Source: Bombyx mori (Eukaryota; Arthropoda; Insecta; Lepidoptera; Bombycidae). From it: DNA of 64,000 nucleotides. How positions within the stretch are numbered: the stretch's first letter is position 1; each line of letters opens with the position of its first letter. Under the pieces are notes generated by a model. The model did no database searches. It had not been told where the DNA came from and worked only from the letters and a program-made list of their open reading frames with translations. This document shows positions 23,098 to 34,841 of the stretch, one piece after another. The translations under genes and the position numbers were made by a program. The stretch is from contig NC_085128.1 in assembly GCF_030269925.1 (NCBI RefSeq), positions 16,122,501 to 16,186,500 of the forward strand, given 5' to 3'.

Positions 23098-26000
23098 ATG
23101 GCTAACTCGCACGCGCTCCGAAATGGGTGAGTTATTTTATCAATTCTAAATAATAAAATAATTCATAATAGTTCATAGGTACGCCTGGACATAAAAATTG
23201 AAAAATTAATATGCAAACGGCCGTCTGGTGTAGTGGTAAGTGACATGGTCACTACAAAAGGGGGTCGCGGGTTCGAATCCCGCCAAGGGAAGATATTTGT
23301 ATGATAAATATAAATGTCTTTTCCAGGGTTATGGATGTCTATTAAATATATGTATGTGTATAATAAAAATCTTACATTTATATCCGTTATCTGGTACCTG
23401 TAACACAAGTTCTTTACGAACTTATCACGGGACCAGTTAACGTGGCGTGATTGTTAGTAAATATTTATTATTATACCTATATGTATGTCCTAAATGTTAT
23501 TGAAACTTTTTTTTCTTTTGTTTAATTATAAAATCTACTTTGTTGTGAGTTTTCTTTTCTTTCCAAAGACGTGACGTCATCGTTTTCGTTCAATGATGTG
23601 TATGAAAACTGCACACTTGTGAAATTAAAAAAAAAAAAAAATTTTCTGTAAATATCTCAAAACGGGGAAACCCTTTAGTTGCTCTTTTTCCTGGTAGGCT
23701 GGTAGCCTAAGGGGCTATTCCAGTTATGCTGTGACCGATAGTTGAGCTCACGGGACTCAACCTGAAAGAGTTTGCTAACACTGACCTTAGCAAGAGCAGT
23801 GCTTCGCAGAATCTACCACCGGATCGGAATCGCCGCCCACTGAGAAGATCCAGCGAGAAACTCAGTGGGCTGTGTCAATGGGTTAGTTCGCTCGTCGAGC
23901 TCATGACGGAGACCGGTGCTTGAGGGTCCGAAAAGCATCGAGAGTGAATCCGGGGGATCCGACAAGACATGTTTCGGGCGAGGGCGGCTTTGCGTTGCCC
24001 CGTCACGGTCGGATGGGCACACTCTCGGCTATATTGTTTAAAAAGTTAATCTATATATTAATACGTGAAGCAAAAACTTTGTATCCCTTTTTACGAAAAT
24101 TGCGCGGACGGAGGAGTATTAAATTTTCCACACTTATAGAGAATATAGAGAAGAAGTGCACAATGCTAATATTTTTTTTAAATAATGCATAAAAGATACA
24201 TTAAATCAATAAAGAAAACATTACACACACTACATACCATGTATTTGACGCACACACGCATGCATAGTATTTATTGTCAAACTTTTGTTCTTGACGTCTG
24301 TGGTCAAATTGACAATAGATTAAATATTGTTTGTCTTTGTTAATATTTTTTATAATGTAGTCTTGGCGAAATTTGTGATTATAAAAGTATAAAATACAAT
24401 CACAATAGTGTACAAACTTACAATTCCAATTAACTATAGTCGAATTTCGACTACTGCGGGACTACTAGTTTATACAAATCTTCACTGTTGCATCTGGTAT
24501 TTCGTGTAATGTACTCTGTCGAACAAGCAACATTCCTATCGTGTCCTACATACGACTTCGGCTAATACGTCATAATAAATTTACGTTGTCTTAGTTGTTT
24601 CCGAAAGAACCCGCTTGCGCGTACACAATTTTCTTCTACATTTTTTTATTGCCCTAAGGGCGGACGATCGCACTACCCACTTGCTGGTAAGGTGTTACCG
24701 TCGCTCATGGATCTCAGCAATACCAGGGGCAAAACAAAGCCGCCGCCTACCGTTGAATACTCTCCACAAGCCTCGTCATAGCGCTCGGGAAACACCGTGG
24801 AAGGGAGCTCATTCCATAGCCGGATGGTACGTGGCATAAAAGATCTCTGGAAACGCACTGTGGAAGCATACAAACGTACATACAAGCATACATTACATTT
24901 CATATATAAATGTTTGATCCTCTTTGTAGGTGTTTAGTTTAAAACTAAATATGTGAATATTATGGTAGCGTAAAAGAAAAAGAAAGCAACACGCAATGTA
25001 ACAACAAGAAATTACGAACTCTCTGATGCTTAGCAAATGAATATTGTTTGCCTATTCTTTTGAGGTAATTGCCGTTTCCAATTCGGAAACGGAAATCAGA
25101 AAATTAGTCTAAATTGGAACAAATTAGCTTGCTTGAATCGTTGGACTGTAAAACTATTACACATATAAAATTACTGACAGTGTTGACTTGCTAGGGTTGA
25201 GGGTGAGCTCACCTACTTGTTAGGTTATGCTGACGTAACCTCTCAAGGCTATCAACTTAGGTAGGTAAAGAAAGTATAAAATTTTCAACCAACAATTCTA
25301 TTGGTGTTAGGGCGCATTGTAATCCCACCCGGTTAGAGCAGCCGCCAACCACGAGGTAGGTGACGGCGATGACGGTAGGTAATAAATGGCTGCGGGGTCA
25401 TTCACCCATAAAAGCAAAAACAAAAACATTAATTTCTAGTATAGTCTATTATAAAACAATTATGTGTCAACTCTATTTGTTTGCAATAGGTTACATTGTC
25501 TATAAATATATTCATCTATAATACAGAAATGGTGCTTACGTGAAAACCTGATGTACACAATTAAAAAAACCGGATTTTAATTGGAAAATTTAATCGTTAT
25601 TGTTAATTAAAGTTCATTTGGAACTTAACCACCTTGTTGTTGGAACCTTGCTTTGTTTTTTTTCTACCTATTTTAGTAAACTCGTGAGTTTATACTAGAT
25701 TCACCGAACGAGAACCTGGCTGATATTTATGGGTGGGGGATTTTAGGGATGGGTAGTTACCGTTATCCTGTCTATTTTTACCACTAAGCTATCCTAGCTT
25801 CCGAAGGACAGCCTCAAACCGGACTTCGATCGTGCCTAAAGGAAAGCGTTACGGCTTTGCGGCCAAAATAAGTAGAGAAGTGGTACTCACCTGTGAGGGT
25901 CCACAAGACTCGCCTTATTACCAGAAATTACGCAAATTATGCTTGCGTGTTTAATTTTCATTACACGATGTTATTATACCTTTACCGTGGTGCTAACACG

Positions 26001-29000
26001 AGAATATGTGTTAAACACGTATTTCTTAGGAAAAATTTGTACCTGTCTGCGAATTTCGAACACCGGTACGGTCGCATCGCTTGATACGAATGCACCGGGC
26101 GTCTTATCCTCTAGGCCACGACGACTTTCAATTGTGAATTCGCAATTTATGTCCTGCAATCGTTTAAAATTAACTGGTCTTCAGATTCACCAACCAACTT
26201 ATCCTATAACAATGAAGCGTAAATTAATTAATAAAAAACAAACGTGTGGCACTCGGGAACTGCCGCGATAAAGCTATTGCATAGCATTTTTGATCAACTT
26301 ATGCAATTATAATAAGACTGATAATTTAATATTAAAACAATAATAAAACAACACCACGCTATATTAAACATTAATAAAAGCAAAACCTTAACTGTCCCCT
26401 TCACGGTTATAAGCTAGACCGCGCGAGAGAGAGATGGGCAGACTTTTCATGATGACGTCACGCCACGCGCTTATTCACAAACATTAAACAAGCACAACGT
26501 GTGAATGTGTTGAACGCGAGCTACATGGTAGGCGGAGTGAGGGGTGTAAGGTTTTTTTCGTTACGGAATTTCATGATTCGGTCGCCGCGTTCAAGGCCCG
26601 CGATAAAAGCTATGCAATAGCTTAAAAAATATTTTATTCAAATTTCAACTGTTTAGTTTACAGAAATTAGAAACAGCTGTACCACATTCACTTAAGCATT
26701 CGTTATAACTATGCAATAAAACTATTCATGAAGCAATTAATTATATTTTTACGTACTGAAACAGACACGATCCTCCGGTACCTTGTGACATGTTTACCGA
26801 TCATGAATAATTCATATCTCGGTCTTATCGAACGAAACAATACTCTACGTGCGAAAAAAATATCATAATTAGCCGGCAAGCAATACATCGCTTTCCAGCG
26901 GGTTTTTCAACCGGTTTTCTTGACGAAATCGTTGTTAGCTATGAAACCGCCCGTTAGGTATACTAATTATTATTCAATTGTAGGTTTTTTTTCCAACCTA
27001 AGCTGATAGCCTTAAGAGGCTATGTCAGCGTAACCTATCAAATAGGTGTTTTTTTTTTGTTGTTGCCCTAATAAGCAGACGAGCAGACGGCCCCTGATGG
27101 TGAGTGGTTACAGTCGTCCATGGACTCCAGCAATGCCCGGGGCAGAGCCAAGCCGCTGTCTACTTAATATTATACTCTCCACAAGCCTCGTTTGAAGAAG
27201 GACATGTCATAGCGCTCGGGAAACACCGTGGAGGGGAGCTCATTCCATAGCCGGATGGTACGTGGCAGGTGAGCTCACGGGACTCAAACCGGACGGCGTT
27301 GCTAACATTAACCCTAGCAAGGGCAGTGCTTCGCTGAATCTACTATCGAATCGGAATCGCGATCCACTGAGAAGATCCGGCGAGAAACTCAGTGGGTAAA
27401 TTCATTTCGATTCATTGAATTAATCATAAATTTTGAAATTTCCGTGGAAGTTTCTCTGTATTCACATCTGTTAAAATAAGAATTTACCGCGGATACAACG
27501 TTAATTTGTTATGCTATCAATTTCTGTTTGTATATTTAATACATTCGGCAAGTGTAAAAATAAAAAATAAAACCTTGGATAACTCAAAGAGATAACAGCT
27601 AAGATCAGTGTGAGGGGCGGCATTTACGTTGCAGATGTCTATGGGCTCCGGTAACCACTTAACACCAGGCGGGCTGTGAGCTCGTCCACACAACTATGCA
27701 ATAAAAAAAAATCTGCCCCGAACCAGTGGGCAGTCGTCATACAACAAAGGTCTTTATGTTAAAGCGCAACTTATTTGACGTATAGACCTTGTTAAGCATT
27801 TTCTGAATCTATATATTAATACGTGAAGCAAAAACTTTGTATCCCTTTTTACGAACATTGCGCGGACGGAGGAGTATGCAATTTTCCACACTTATAAGAG
27901 ATTATAGAGAAGTGCACAATGCTAATATTTTTTTTAAATAATGCATAAAAAATACATTAAATCAATAAAGAAAACATTACACACGCTACCATGTATTTGA
28001 CGCACACACGCATGCATACTATTTGTTTATTGTCAAACTTTTCTTATTGCATAAAGTCTATGGTCAAATTGAGAATAGATTAAATATTGTTTGTCTTTTT
28101 TAATATTTAATTTTGTCTAAAGTGTAGTCTTGGTGAAATCTGTAATTATAGAAGTATAATAAATAGCCTTTGATAATAGAACCATAGTAATGTTGAATCT
28201 TATAATTTCAATTAATTATAGTCGAATTTCGACTACTGCGGGACCAGTACTTCTCTGAATGCCGTGTTATTTGTTTCAGAGCAAACACTGACATGCAACC
28301 GACGTGCGGAGGCATGGACGAGCTACCTGACGTTACTGATGTCCTGAAGGAAGCCGAGCAGGTACTCATTAAATAAATAAATAAATATAAATAAAGATAA
28401 ATATTTACTAACAATCACGCCACGTTAACTGGTCCCGTGCTAAGTTCGTAAAGAACTTGTGTTACAAGTACCAGATAACGGAAATAAATATAATATTTTT
28501 ATTATACACATACATATATTTAATTACACCCATAACCCTGGAAAGACATTTATATTTATCATACAAATATCTTCCCTTGGCGGGATTCGAACCCGCGACC
28601 CCCTTGTGTAGTGACCATGTCATTTACCACTACACCAGACGGCCGTTTTCATTGCATTACCGAAGCTACTAACTTTAATCAATTCCGCTTGTTTGCATTA
28701 AATTGTGAGGAAAACGAAAACATACAAATACTTTTTTTTTTTTATTGCTTAGATGGGTGGACGTGCTCACAGCCCACCTGATTTTAAGTGGTTACTGGAG
28801 CCCATAGACATCTTGAGATATAAGTTCTACGGTCTCAAGTATAGTTACAACGGCTGCCCCACCCTTCAAACCGAAACGCATTACTGCTTCACGGCAGAAA
28901 TAGGCAGGGTGGTGGTACCTACCCGTGCGGACTCATAAGAGGTCCTACCACCGGTAAAAACTTGCGTTTTCTTAAGCACCGAAATTAATCACAATTGAAC

Positions 29001-32000
29001 ATCGACACGGTTCCGTGGATTAATTTTAATCATAAACTATTCTGGTAGCGTACATTGTACCCGTAAACGACACGACAGTTTTTATTTATTGCTTAACCGA
29101 TGTTAAGTGGTTACCGGAGCCCATAGACATCGACAACGTCAATACAGCGACCCACCTTCAGAAATTAGTTCTAAGTTTCCGTTTTAATAGTACAACGGCT
29201 GCCCTTCACTTCAAAGTGAAACGCGATACTGCTTCACGGCCTTTTGCTGGCATTAACATTGTCTGACCATGGCTATTTAAGTTGTTTTTTTTATTGCTTC
29301 AATGGGTGGACGATCTCACGGGTCACATGATGTTAAGTGGTTACCGGAACGAATTAACATCTACAACGTAAATGCCGCCACCCACCTTGAGATATGAGTT
29401 CTAAGGTCTCACTTTTAACAGTACAGCGACTGCCCCGCCCTTCAAACCGAAACCGACAGGAATAGGCAAACCTACCCATGCGGACTCGCAAGATGTCCTA
29501 CCACCAGTAAATACCAGTAAAATACCAGTACCACCAATAAAGCTTAGTCGCCTACCAAAATAACGTTAATGTCACTGTCAACCAAACCTAGTATAATGTA
29601 TTACGTTAATTTACGTTATAACATGACAAAAAGCATAACAAAAATATGTATTTAAAATCAGCTAAATAGAATAACTATCTATTTCACAAGTGATAATGTT
29701 AGCCCGGATGGGTAGTAATACCAGCGAACCTATATCTGCCGGGTAGCAGTGAAGGGCTCAAATGTGGAACACCCATCATATATGCGTAGGGAAATACTTA
29801 ACAACAGGTCTCAAAGCTCTCCAACCGATTTATAAGAGTGAAATTGTACTTTCGCATTTCAGGTAATTAGGCAATGCTTCCAAACGTACGCATTGGACGA
29901 GGTATTCTTATGTTTCAACGGCGGAAAAGACTGCACAGTATTATTAGACATCACAATAAACGTACTTAAAGATATTTACAAGAGCTGCGACATAGGGAAG
30001 AACCTTAAAGTCGTCTACATAAGGACAAAGGGACCGTTTGTCGAAATCGAGAAATTCGTTCAAGAGATTAAAATGTATTATGGTCTGACGTTAAAAGTAA
30101 CCGAAGGCGAAATGAAGGAGACGTTACAGAGGCTATTAGAGAAGGACGGAATATTGAAGGCCGGCTTGATGGGAACGAGACGGAGCGATCCTTACAGCGA
30201 GAATTTGCAATTTGTTCAGGTGAGAGTCTTATGGATTACGTGCTTATTCTACCCAGGCGACGAGGCAAGGCAAAGCCGCCGTCGCCCAAAATATATCTCT
30301 GGTCGGAACACCCGAATTCACTCTCGGTGATTTTAGGCCCCTCAAGCACCGTCCTCGTCGATTACGATGAAGAGTTGAGAGACGTGCAAAGTAACCCATA
30401 GACACAGCCCACTGAGTTTCTCGCCATATCTTCTCAGTTGGTCACGATTCCGATCCGGTGGTAGATTCTGCGAAACACTGTTCTTCCTAGTACTGGTGTT
30501 GGCAAATTCTCTCAGGTTGAGCCCGTGAGCTCACCTACCCATCCGGGCGTACCTGGAATACTCCCTTAGTTACTAGCGAATAGTTAGGGGAAAAAGTCCA
30601 CTAAAACCTCTGTAACTATTTAACTGAAACTTTATTTCATCCCATCTCATCTAGATTCATTTAAGTTCATCCCATATTGATTACAATCTCAAATAAATCA
30701 ACTTCGCCTCTTTCATCTATATCATTTTTCGCTGCACATTTTTTTTTTACATAACAGAATATACAAAAGATTAGGCTGTACAGTATGATACTTTCGCCTT
30801 TCCTATTGGAAAATGGAGCTACTACATAATTTAAGTATAAAATTGACTTTTGACGTCTTATCAATTCAATTTGACACAATCTAATTTATGCGTTAACAGA
30901 AAACGGATGCGAATTGGCCTCAGATAATGAGAATATCTCCGCTATTGAACTGGTTTTATCACCACATATGGAGCTACATATTGCAACGACAAGTGCCGTA
31001 CTGCAGTCTCTACGATAAAGGGTATTCACATTCAACCTTTCCTTTTTTAATTCGATATATTATTATCCCATGTTAGGTTAAAATTTTAATATGGCAACAC
31101 TCTTATTCGAATCTGGGTTCGGACTACATTTTGTTAACAGATATTAATATTTATATATTGAAGTCGTAAGATACTTAAAATTATAGTTCAATAGGATTTG
31201 TAAAGTGTAAAACAATTCAGACTTGCCTCATGCCTCAATGTGGGTAGCCAGTGAAGACTCGAGACCGGTGTGCTTAGTGCGAGTTTTTTAACGTTCTCGA
31301 TATCGTAAAAGTTAACTCAAATTTGTATGGAGTTGGAACGTTTGCCTGTTCCATCTGCATACAACTTTGAGTTAACTTTTACGCTATCTAGATCGTTAAA
31401 AACCTCGTACTAAGCACACTGATGAGGTGCGACCTCACCTTACTACATTAGAAATAACTATTTTTCACATATTTTTCAATATTTGAAATAATTCTACATA
31501 ATTACTTATCTAATAATTATTACTAAATTTATAGATTAATTCAACCATATTTGAGTTCTAATCTGAACAAATAAAGCTAATTATTAATTATCATTTCTTT
31601 GTAAAACTAAAATGCATTTTTGGTGTAAATTAAATAATGGATTGACTTACGGCGGAGAGAATTGTATTTAACTGTTTTATCTTTGCCTATTTATACATAG
31701 TATGTATTTTATTTATTTATTTATTGTTAACATAGAAGTGGAAACGACATCATAATTTGCATCTGTGCTTGAACTAGCTGATAAAACTTGTATCTCAAGC
31801 AGCAGTGCTTCTCGTACAAAGAATACAACAGCTTTTACTTGTACATAGATAATAACATTTTTCTTTCACAGGTACACGTCGATAGGAAGCACAACGAACA
31901 CGTGGCCGAATCCAGCCTTAGCCCACAAGGACTGCTTCGGTTGCGTCACCTACCACCCCGCCTGGAGATTATCCGACGCGTCCTTAGAGAGAGCCGGTCG

Positions 32001-32103
32001 AGGAAGTTCAGTGAAGGCACCCGTCAATGGAAACGGTACATATCACAATCATAGTTTGACGTCAACCATCAATCCTTGTATACGCAACGGTGATGTTCTT
32101 TGA
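23098..32103 (+). CDS. FAD synthetase (FMN adenylyltransferase, PAPS-reductase-like domain)
   Basis: The enzyme adenylates FMN with ATP to give FAD. Exons: 23098-23126, 28280-28361, 29863-30219, 30900-31021, 31872-32103; phases chain to 274 codons including the stop. Key motifs in order: FNGGKDCTVLLD (PP-loop, ~residues 55-66), MGTRRSDPYSENLQF (~140-154), MRISPLLNWFYHHIW and GYTSIGSTTNTWPNPAL (from ~197). These match the FAD synthase domain of human FLAD1. The molybdopterin-binding domain of the human protein is absent, as in other single-domain FAD synthases. Exon 1 (MANSHALRNG, then a GTGAGT donor) lies 5 kb away and is inferred from Kozak context, phase and splice consensus. If it is wrong, translation would start at the Met codon at 28293, giving 259 residues. 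The long first intron is filled by repeats. Symbol left empty since naming differs between species (FLAD1, FADS). Confidence 0.88.
23217..23480 (+). repeat. SINE-E, tRNA-headed SINE
   Basis: The head GGCCGTCTGGTGTAGTGGTA holds a pol III A box, and GGGTTCGAATCCCGCC is a near-perfect B box. The body follows to CGTGGCGTGATTGTTAG. A second copy with the same body lies in reverse at 28366-28652, so this is a SINE and not a functional tRNA gene. It lies inside FAD synthetase intron 1. Confidence 0.85.
23690..24030 (+). repeat. Repeat B copy
   Basis: CCTAAGGGGCTATTCCAG, GTTGAGCTCACGGGACTCAA, core GATCCAGCGAGAAACTCAGT and an extended 3' part to GGGCACACTCTCGG. Helitron-G starts ~20 bp further on. 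Confidence 0.8.
24050..24468 (+). mobile_element. Helitron-G, non-autonomous, copy 1
   Basis: Begins TCTATATATTAATACGTGAA after an A and ends TACTGCGGGACTACTAG before a T, so it fits 5'-TC...CTAG-3' inserted between A and T. Just before the end TCGAATTTCGA is a short palindrome, as Helitron 3' hairpins often are. Copies at 27808, 50656 (minus) and 51355. Confidence 0.8.
24640..24905 (-). pseudogene. LINE-C 3' end with ORF2 C-terminal remnant
   Basis: Left end TTTTTTTATTGCCCTAAGGG. On the minus strand FMPRTIRLWNELPSTVFPER can be read, the usual C-terminal signature (RxxRLWNxLPxxVFP) of jockey-like non-LTR ORF2 proteins. So LINE-C is the 3' end of such an element, 5'-truncated here. Confidence 0.75.
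25190..25266 (-). repeat. Repeat B 5' fragment
   Basis: GGTGAGCTCACCTAC and TGACGTAACCTCTCAAGGCT match the opposite strand of the repeat B 5' end. Confidence 0.6.
25690..26135 (-). repeat. Old, near full-length SINE-A
   Basis: Right part (ACGCAAATTATGCTTG, TTACACGATGTTATTATACC, CACCGGTACGGTCGCATCGC, TCTTATCCTCTAGGCCACGA) is the tRNA-like head region on the minus strand. The left part is strongly diverged. Confidence 0.7.
26236..26640 (+). repeat. Repeat J, copy 2
   Basis: About 215 bp matches the copy at 19000 and then departs after GACTTTTCATGATG. A further CGCGATAAAAGCTATGCAAT block near 26610 echoes the start of the unit. Confidence 0.65.
26985..27400 (+). repeat. Repeat B copy split by a LINE-C insertion
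   Basis: The left part ends ATCAAATAGGTG at ~27051. The right part resumes AGGTGAGCTCACGGGACTC at ~27265 and runs to the core GATCCGGCGAGAAACTCAGT. The gap holds LINE-C. Confidence 0.8.
27052..27265 (-). mobile_element. LINE-C 3' end nested in repeat B
   Basis: T-run, GCAGACGAGCAGACGGCCC, TCATAGCGCTCGGGAAACAC and GCCGGATGGTACGTGGC. The flanking AGGTG occurs on both sides, consistent with a 5 bp target duplication. Confidence 0.75.
27600..27713 (+). repeat. SINE-A tail copy
   Basis: GCATTTACGTTGCAGATGTC to AACTATGCAATAAAAAAAA. Confidence 0.85.
27808..28245 (+). mobile_element. Helitron-G, copy 2, next to a coding exon
   Basis: Starts TCTATATATTAATACGTGAA and runs to TCGACTACTGCGGGACCAG. The terminal CTAG is altered. 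It ends ~35 bp before FAD synthetase exon 2, so it may supply part of that exon's polypyrimidine/branch region. Confidence 0.75.
28366..28652 (-). repeat. SINE-E, reverse copy
   Basis: Reverse complement of the unit at 23217: GGCGGGATTCGAACCCGCGA (B box) and TACACCAGACGGCCG (A-box end). It begins five bases after the donor of FAD synthetase exon 2. Confidence 0.85.
28730..28955 (-). repeat. SINE-A copy
   Basis: T-run, ATTGCTTAGATGGGTGGACG and the blocks to TCCTACCACCGGTAA. Confidence 0.9.
29075..29245 (-). repeat. SINE-A, old copy
   Basis: ATTGCTTAACCGATGTTAAG, AGCCCATAGACATCGACAAC and CTGCTTCACGGCC at reduced identity. Confidence 0.65.
29284..29512 (-). repeat. SINE-A copy
   Basis: TTTTTTTATTGCTTCAATGG and standard blocks to CTACCACCAGTAAATACC, followed by a short reiterated ACCAGTA stretch. 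Confidence 0.8.
30330..30545 (-). repeat. Repeat B copy in FAD synthetase intron 3
   Basis: GCCCACTGAGTTTCTCGCC, TTCCGATCCGGTGGTAGATT and GAGCCCGTGAGCTCACCTAC are the minus-strand form of the repeat. Confidence 0.75.
31266..31427. mobile_element. MITE-D, both arms present
   Basis: GTGTGCTTAGTGCGAGTTTT ... TTTGTATGGAGTTGGAACG forms the left arm and CATACAACTTTGAGTTAAC ... CGTACTAAGCACACTG the right arm. The element is ~160 bp and is nearly all inverted repeat, in FAD synthetase intron 4. Confidence 0.85.
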
Positions 32104-32239
32104 ATTTCGAATTTTATTATTTTACGGGTAGTTCGAAAATAGTTTTAGGTTTTATGCAGCTGTCTCTGGAATGCTAGGGTAAATATAATATATAGTATGG
32201 TATCGATAATTTTGTTCCTGCTAATCTAATTTATTTATA

Positions 32240-32603
32240 CAGGTAACTTTCCTATTACACGGTATTTTACAACACGGTTCCACTATAACACGAAAAGAAA
32301 AATTCTCCAAAACAATCTTATAACACAATACTTCTACAACTCGATAACGAAAATTTTGTTTAAAATTATGTATATAGACAATTAAATTATACACTAGGAA
32401 CACACAATATATATAATAACTGAAATTTTGCTGCTTATTTTTTATGTGTAATAGGTAAAAAAATACGTACAGGCATAGTTGAGATGTTTCGTTCAGAAAA
32501 ATTACTCGTCTTTTTGTACTGGCTTCTGGTCTCATATAACGCGGTTTCACACAACGCGGGGCTTTGTAGGGACGTATCTACCGTGTTATAAGAAGGTTAC
32601 CTG
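32240..32603. mobile_element. Tc1/mariner-like MITE, TA target site
   Basis: The left end CAGGTAACTTTCCTATTACA continues to CGGTA. The reverse complement of the right end is CAGGTAACCTTCTTATAACA then CGGTA, giving ~25 bp inverted repeats with about four mismatches. TA dinucleotides flank both ends (32238-32239, 32604-32605). The 364 bp interior repeats an AACACG/AACGCGG motif and encodes nothing recognisable. It starts 136 bp after the FAD synthetase stop codon, so it may lie in the 3' UTR. Confidence 0.8.
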
Positions 32604-32639
32604 TATTGTCGATACCCTAATTAAAGTTTGAGATGTTCA

Positions 32640-32775
32640 ATTTTTTTTTTTTTTTTTTTTTTATTGCCCTTGTAGGCAGACGAGCATACGGCCCACCTGA
32701 TGGTGAGTGGTTACCGTTGCCCATGGACTTCAGCAATGCCAGGGGCAGAGCCAAGCCGCTGCCTACAACCAGACC
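32640..32775 (-). repeat. LINE-C 3' end with long T-run
   Basis: A ~21-base T-run, then ATTGCCCTTGTAGGCAGACG to GAGCCAAGCCGCTGCCTAC. The long uninterrupted tail suggests a recent insertion. Confidence 0.8.
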
Positions 32776-34512
32776 AGACCATGTTATTTGAGGCAGTCGT
32801 TTTTATTTTTATTTATTTATTTACTTACGGGTTTTATTCTATTAGAGGATAGGGTTATTACTACATCGTCGAGATCATTCGTTAAAAAAATTCGATACAA
32901 TTGCAAATTTAAAAAAACGCAATGTATAATAAAACACAAAACAATATTGTTTTCTACATAAGGCCACTCAGGTTGGTCAAACAATTATATAGATAAACTA
33001 TATAAATTGAGAAACTAATAAAAAATCTAGACATCACATCAATTACCTCATACAATCTCTACATTTTTATTATAATGAAACTAAATTATTCCATTCGTTT
33101 CAATTTCAACTTTCTAATTGAAAATAAGTGGATATTAAAAAAATATTATTGTTCTCATGACATTTTTATACGAATCTAATTAATAAGTACTTAATGCAAT
33201 AGATTTGTACTTACATCGCAATATATGAATGTACAACTTCAATATTGTTTAAAAAAATTACTTACATATAAAGTTAAATACATTCATTTTAGAAATTACA
33301 AAAACAATATAAAACCAAAGTAAGAATAAATTCTTAAAACTTTATTCTTCATTTTTATAATCCTTGTCAGGACGTTAGGGCAATATTATAAAATTACAGT
33401 TGTATTGGCATCGGCCTTGATAAGTGTGTAGGTTTTTTAACCAAACGTCTTAAAATTACTTATAAAAAAGTTACTTAAAATGATTTTGATTGATTCCATT
33501 TCACATATAGATATAGTTCAAGTTAATAAAAGCTTATTAAAAACGCTTTGCAACGAATAGCTAAAGGATTTTTTTACGAAATGACTTTTGCATACTTTTT
33601 AAGACCATCTAATCCAATCAATCAATCTAAATCAATAAAATCCATTCTAAGAACATTCTGCCATCGGTACAGTTAAAGAGTAGGATAACAGTTTGTTGTA
33701 CAAATGACACTGACCATATCTATGTCAAAGAGGGAGAGGTAAATCAGGTTATAATGGCTATGGGTTCCAGTATCCACATAACAACAGAAATATCGTTTTA
33801 AGTGTCATCAAAATTGGGGTTCCTTTTTAAAAAAAGATACCCGTGTGTAATGTGCTCATTCTTTGGTTTAATTTGTTATTTCGGATACTCTTAATGGGAG
33901 TTTTATTATTGTCAAATTAAAATCTATTGTTAAATTCCGATTACACGCCCAAACTGATTCAATATTTAATAATTTATAGTTTTTTTAAATATCGTTAATT
34001 GAACAATGTCGGACAAGCCTCTTACAAAGAAATGGCATCAATAAAACGTATTGTGTGATTTTATCTTGAAGCTTTACTTTAAATTTTTAGATAAATTATT
34101 AAAAATAAAATATTAATTTCGAAACAATCAAAAATTAAATTATTCAAATCATCATGGATATTGTCTGCTCAACATCGAAACATTAGTTTGTATTTATTTA
34201 ACTTTAGAAATCTCTACTAGATTAGTTTAGAAATATCTTACAAGAATCACTTTAAGTCGCGTTATAATATTGTTATTATTTAATGTATGTACGTAAATGT
34301 CAATAAAGTGTAATCGCATTAAAATATTATGATTTATAGTAAATTTACAAGAACAAACATCTTAACAACAATACATTTTAAAATTACGGAAAAAAATATT
34401 TTGTTACGGAAGTGACTTTGTTATTGTCTTGACAATAACGTACTAAGTACGAATTGAAATTAGTTTATAAAGATATTATTTTAACGACGCATTCGTTGGT
34501 TTTGAACGACGT
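32776..34512. other. AT-rich intergenic region between FAD synthetase and GPN1
   Basis: About 1.7 kb of AT-rich DNA with no ORF of interest and no repeat I can place. Confidence 0.5.
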
Positions 34513-34822
34513 GCGATAAAGAAATTAATTTGGTTGTCAATTTTCCTAATGTCATGGAAAATAAATTACAGAATAAATAAAACATCCATCCGTGTGAAAA
34601 TATATCTTGTTTTATTTTAATGTTCGTAAACCTAATATTTCCATTTTTATTTTATGTTTAAAGAATAGCGATAAAGAAATTAATTTAGTTGTCAATTTTC
34701 CTAATGTCATGGAAAATAAATTACAGAATAAATAAAACATCCATCCGTGTGAAAATATATCTTGTTTTATTTTAATGTTCGTAAACCTAATATTTACACT
34801 TTTTTTATTTTTATTTTTAAAG
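34513..34822. repeat. 155 bp tandem duplication downstream of GPN1
   Basis: Two head-to-tail copies (34513-34667 and 34668-34822) start GCGATAAAGAAATTAATTT. They share TTTTCCTAATGTCATGGAA and AACATCCATCCGTGTGAAAA and differ by only a few bases. The second copy ends 20 bp past the GPN1 stop codon, so the pair covers the GPN1 3' UTR/terminator region. Confidence 0.9.
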
Positions 34823-34841
34823 AATAAATTCTAACTACGTA

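Noticed and set aside
23217..23292. Functional tRNA gene
   Set aside because: A and B boxes are present, but the same head with a long shared 3' body recurs in reverse at 28366-28652, so it is a tRNA-derived SINE. The stem pairing also looks imperfect.
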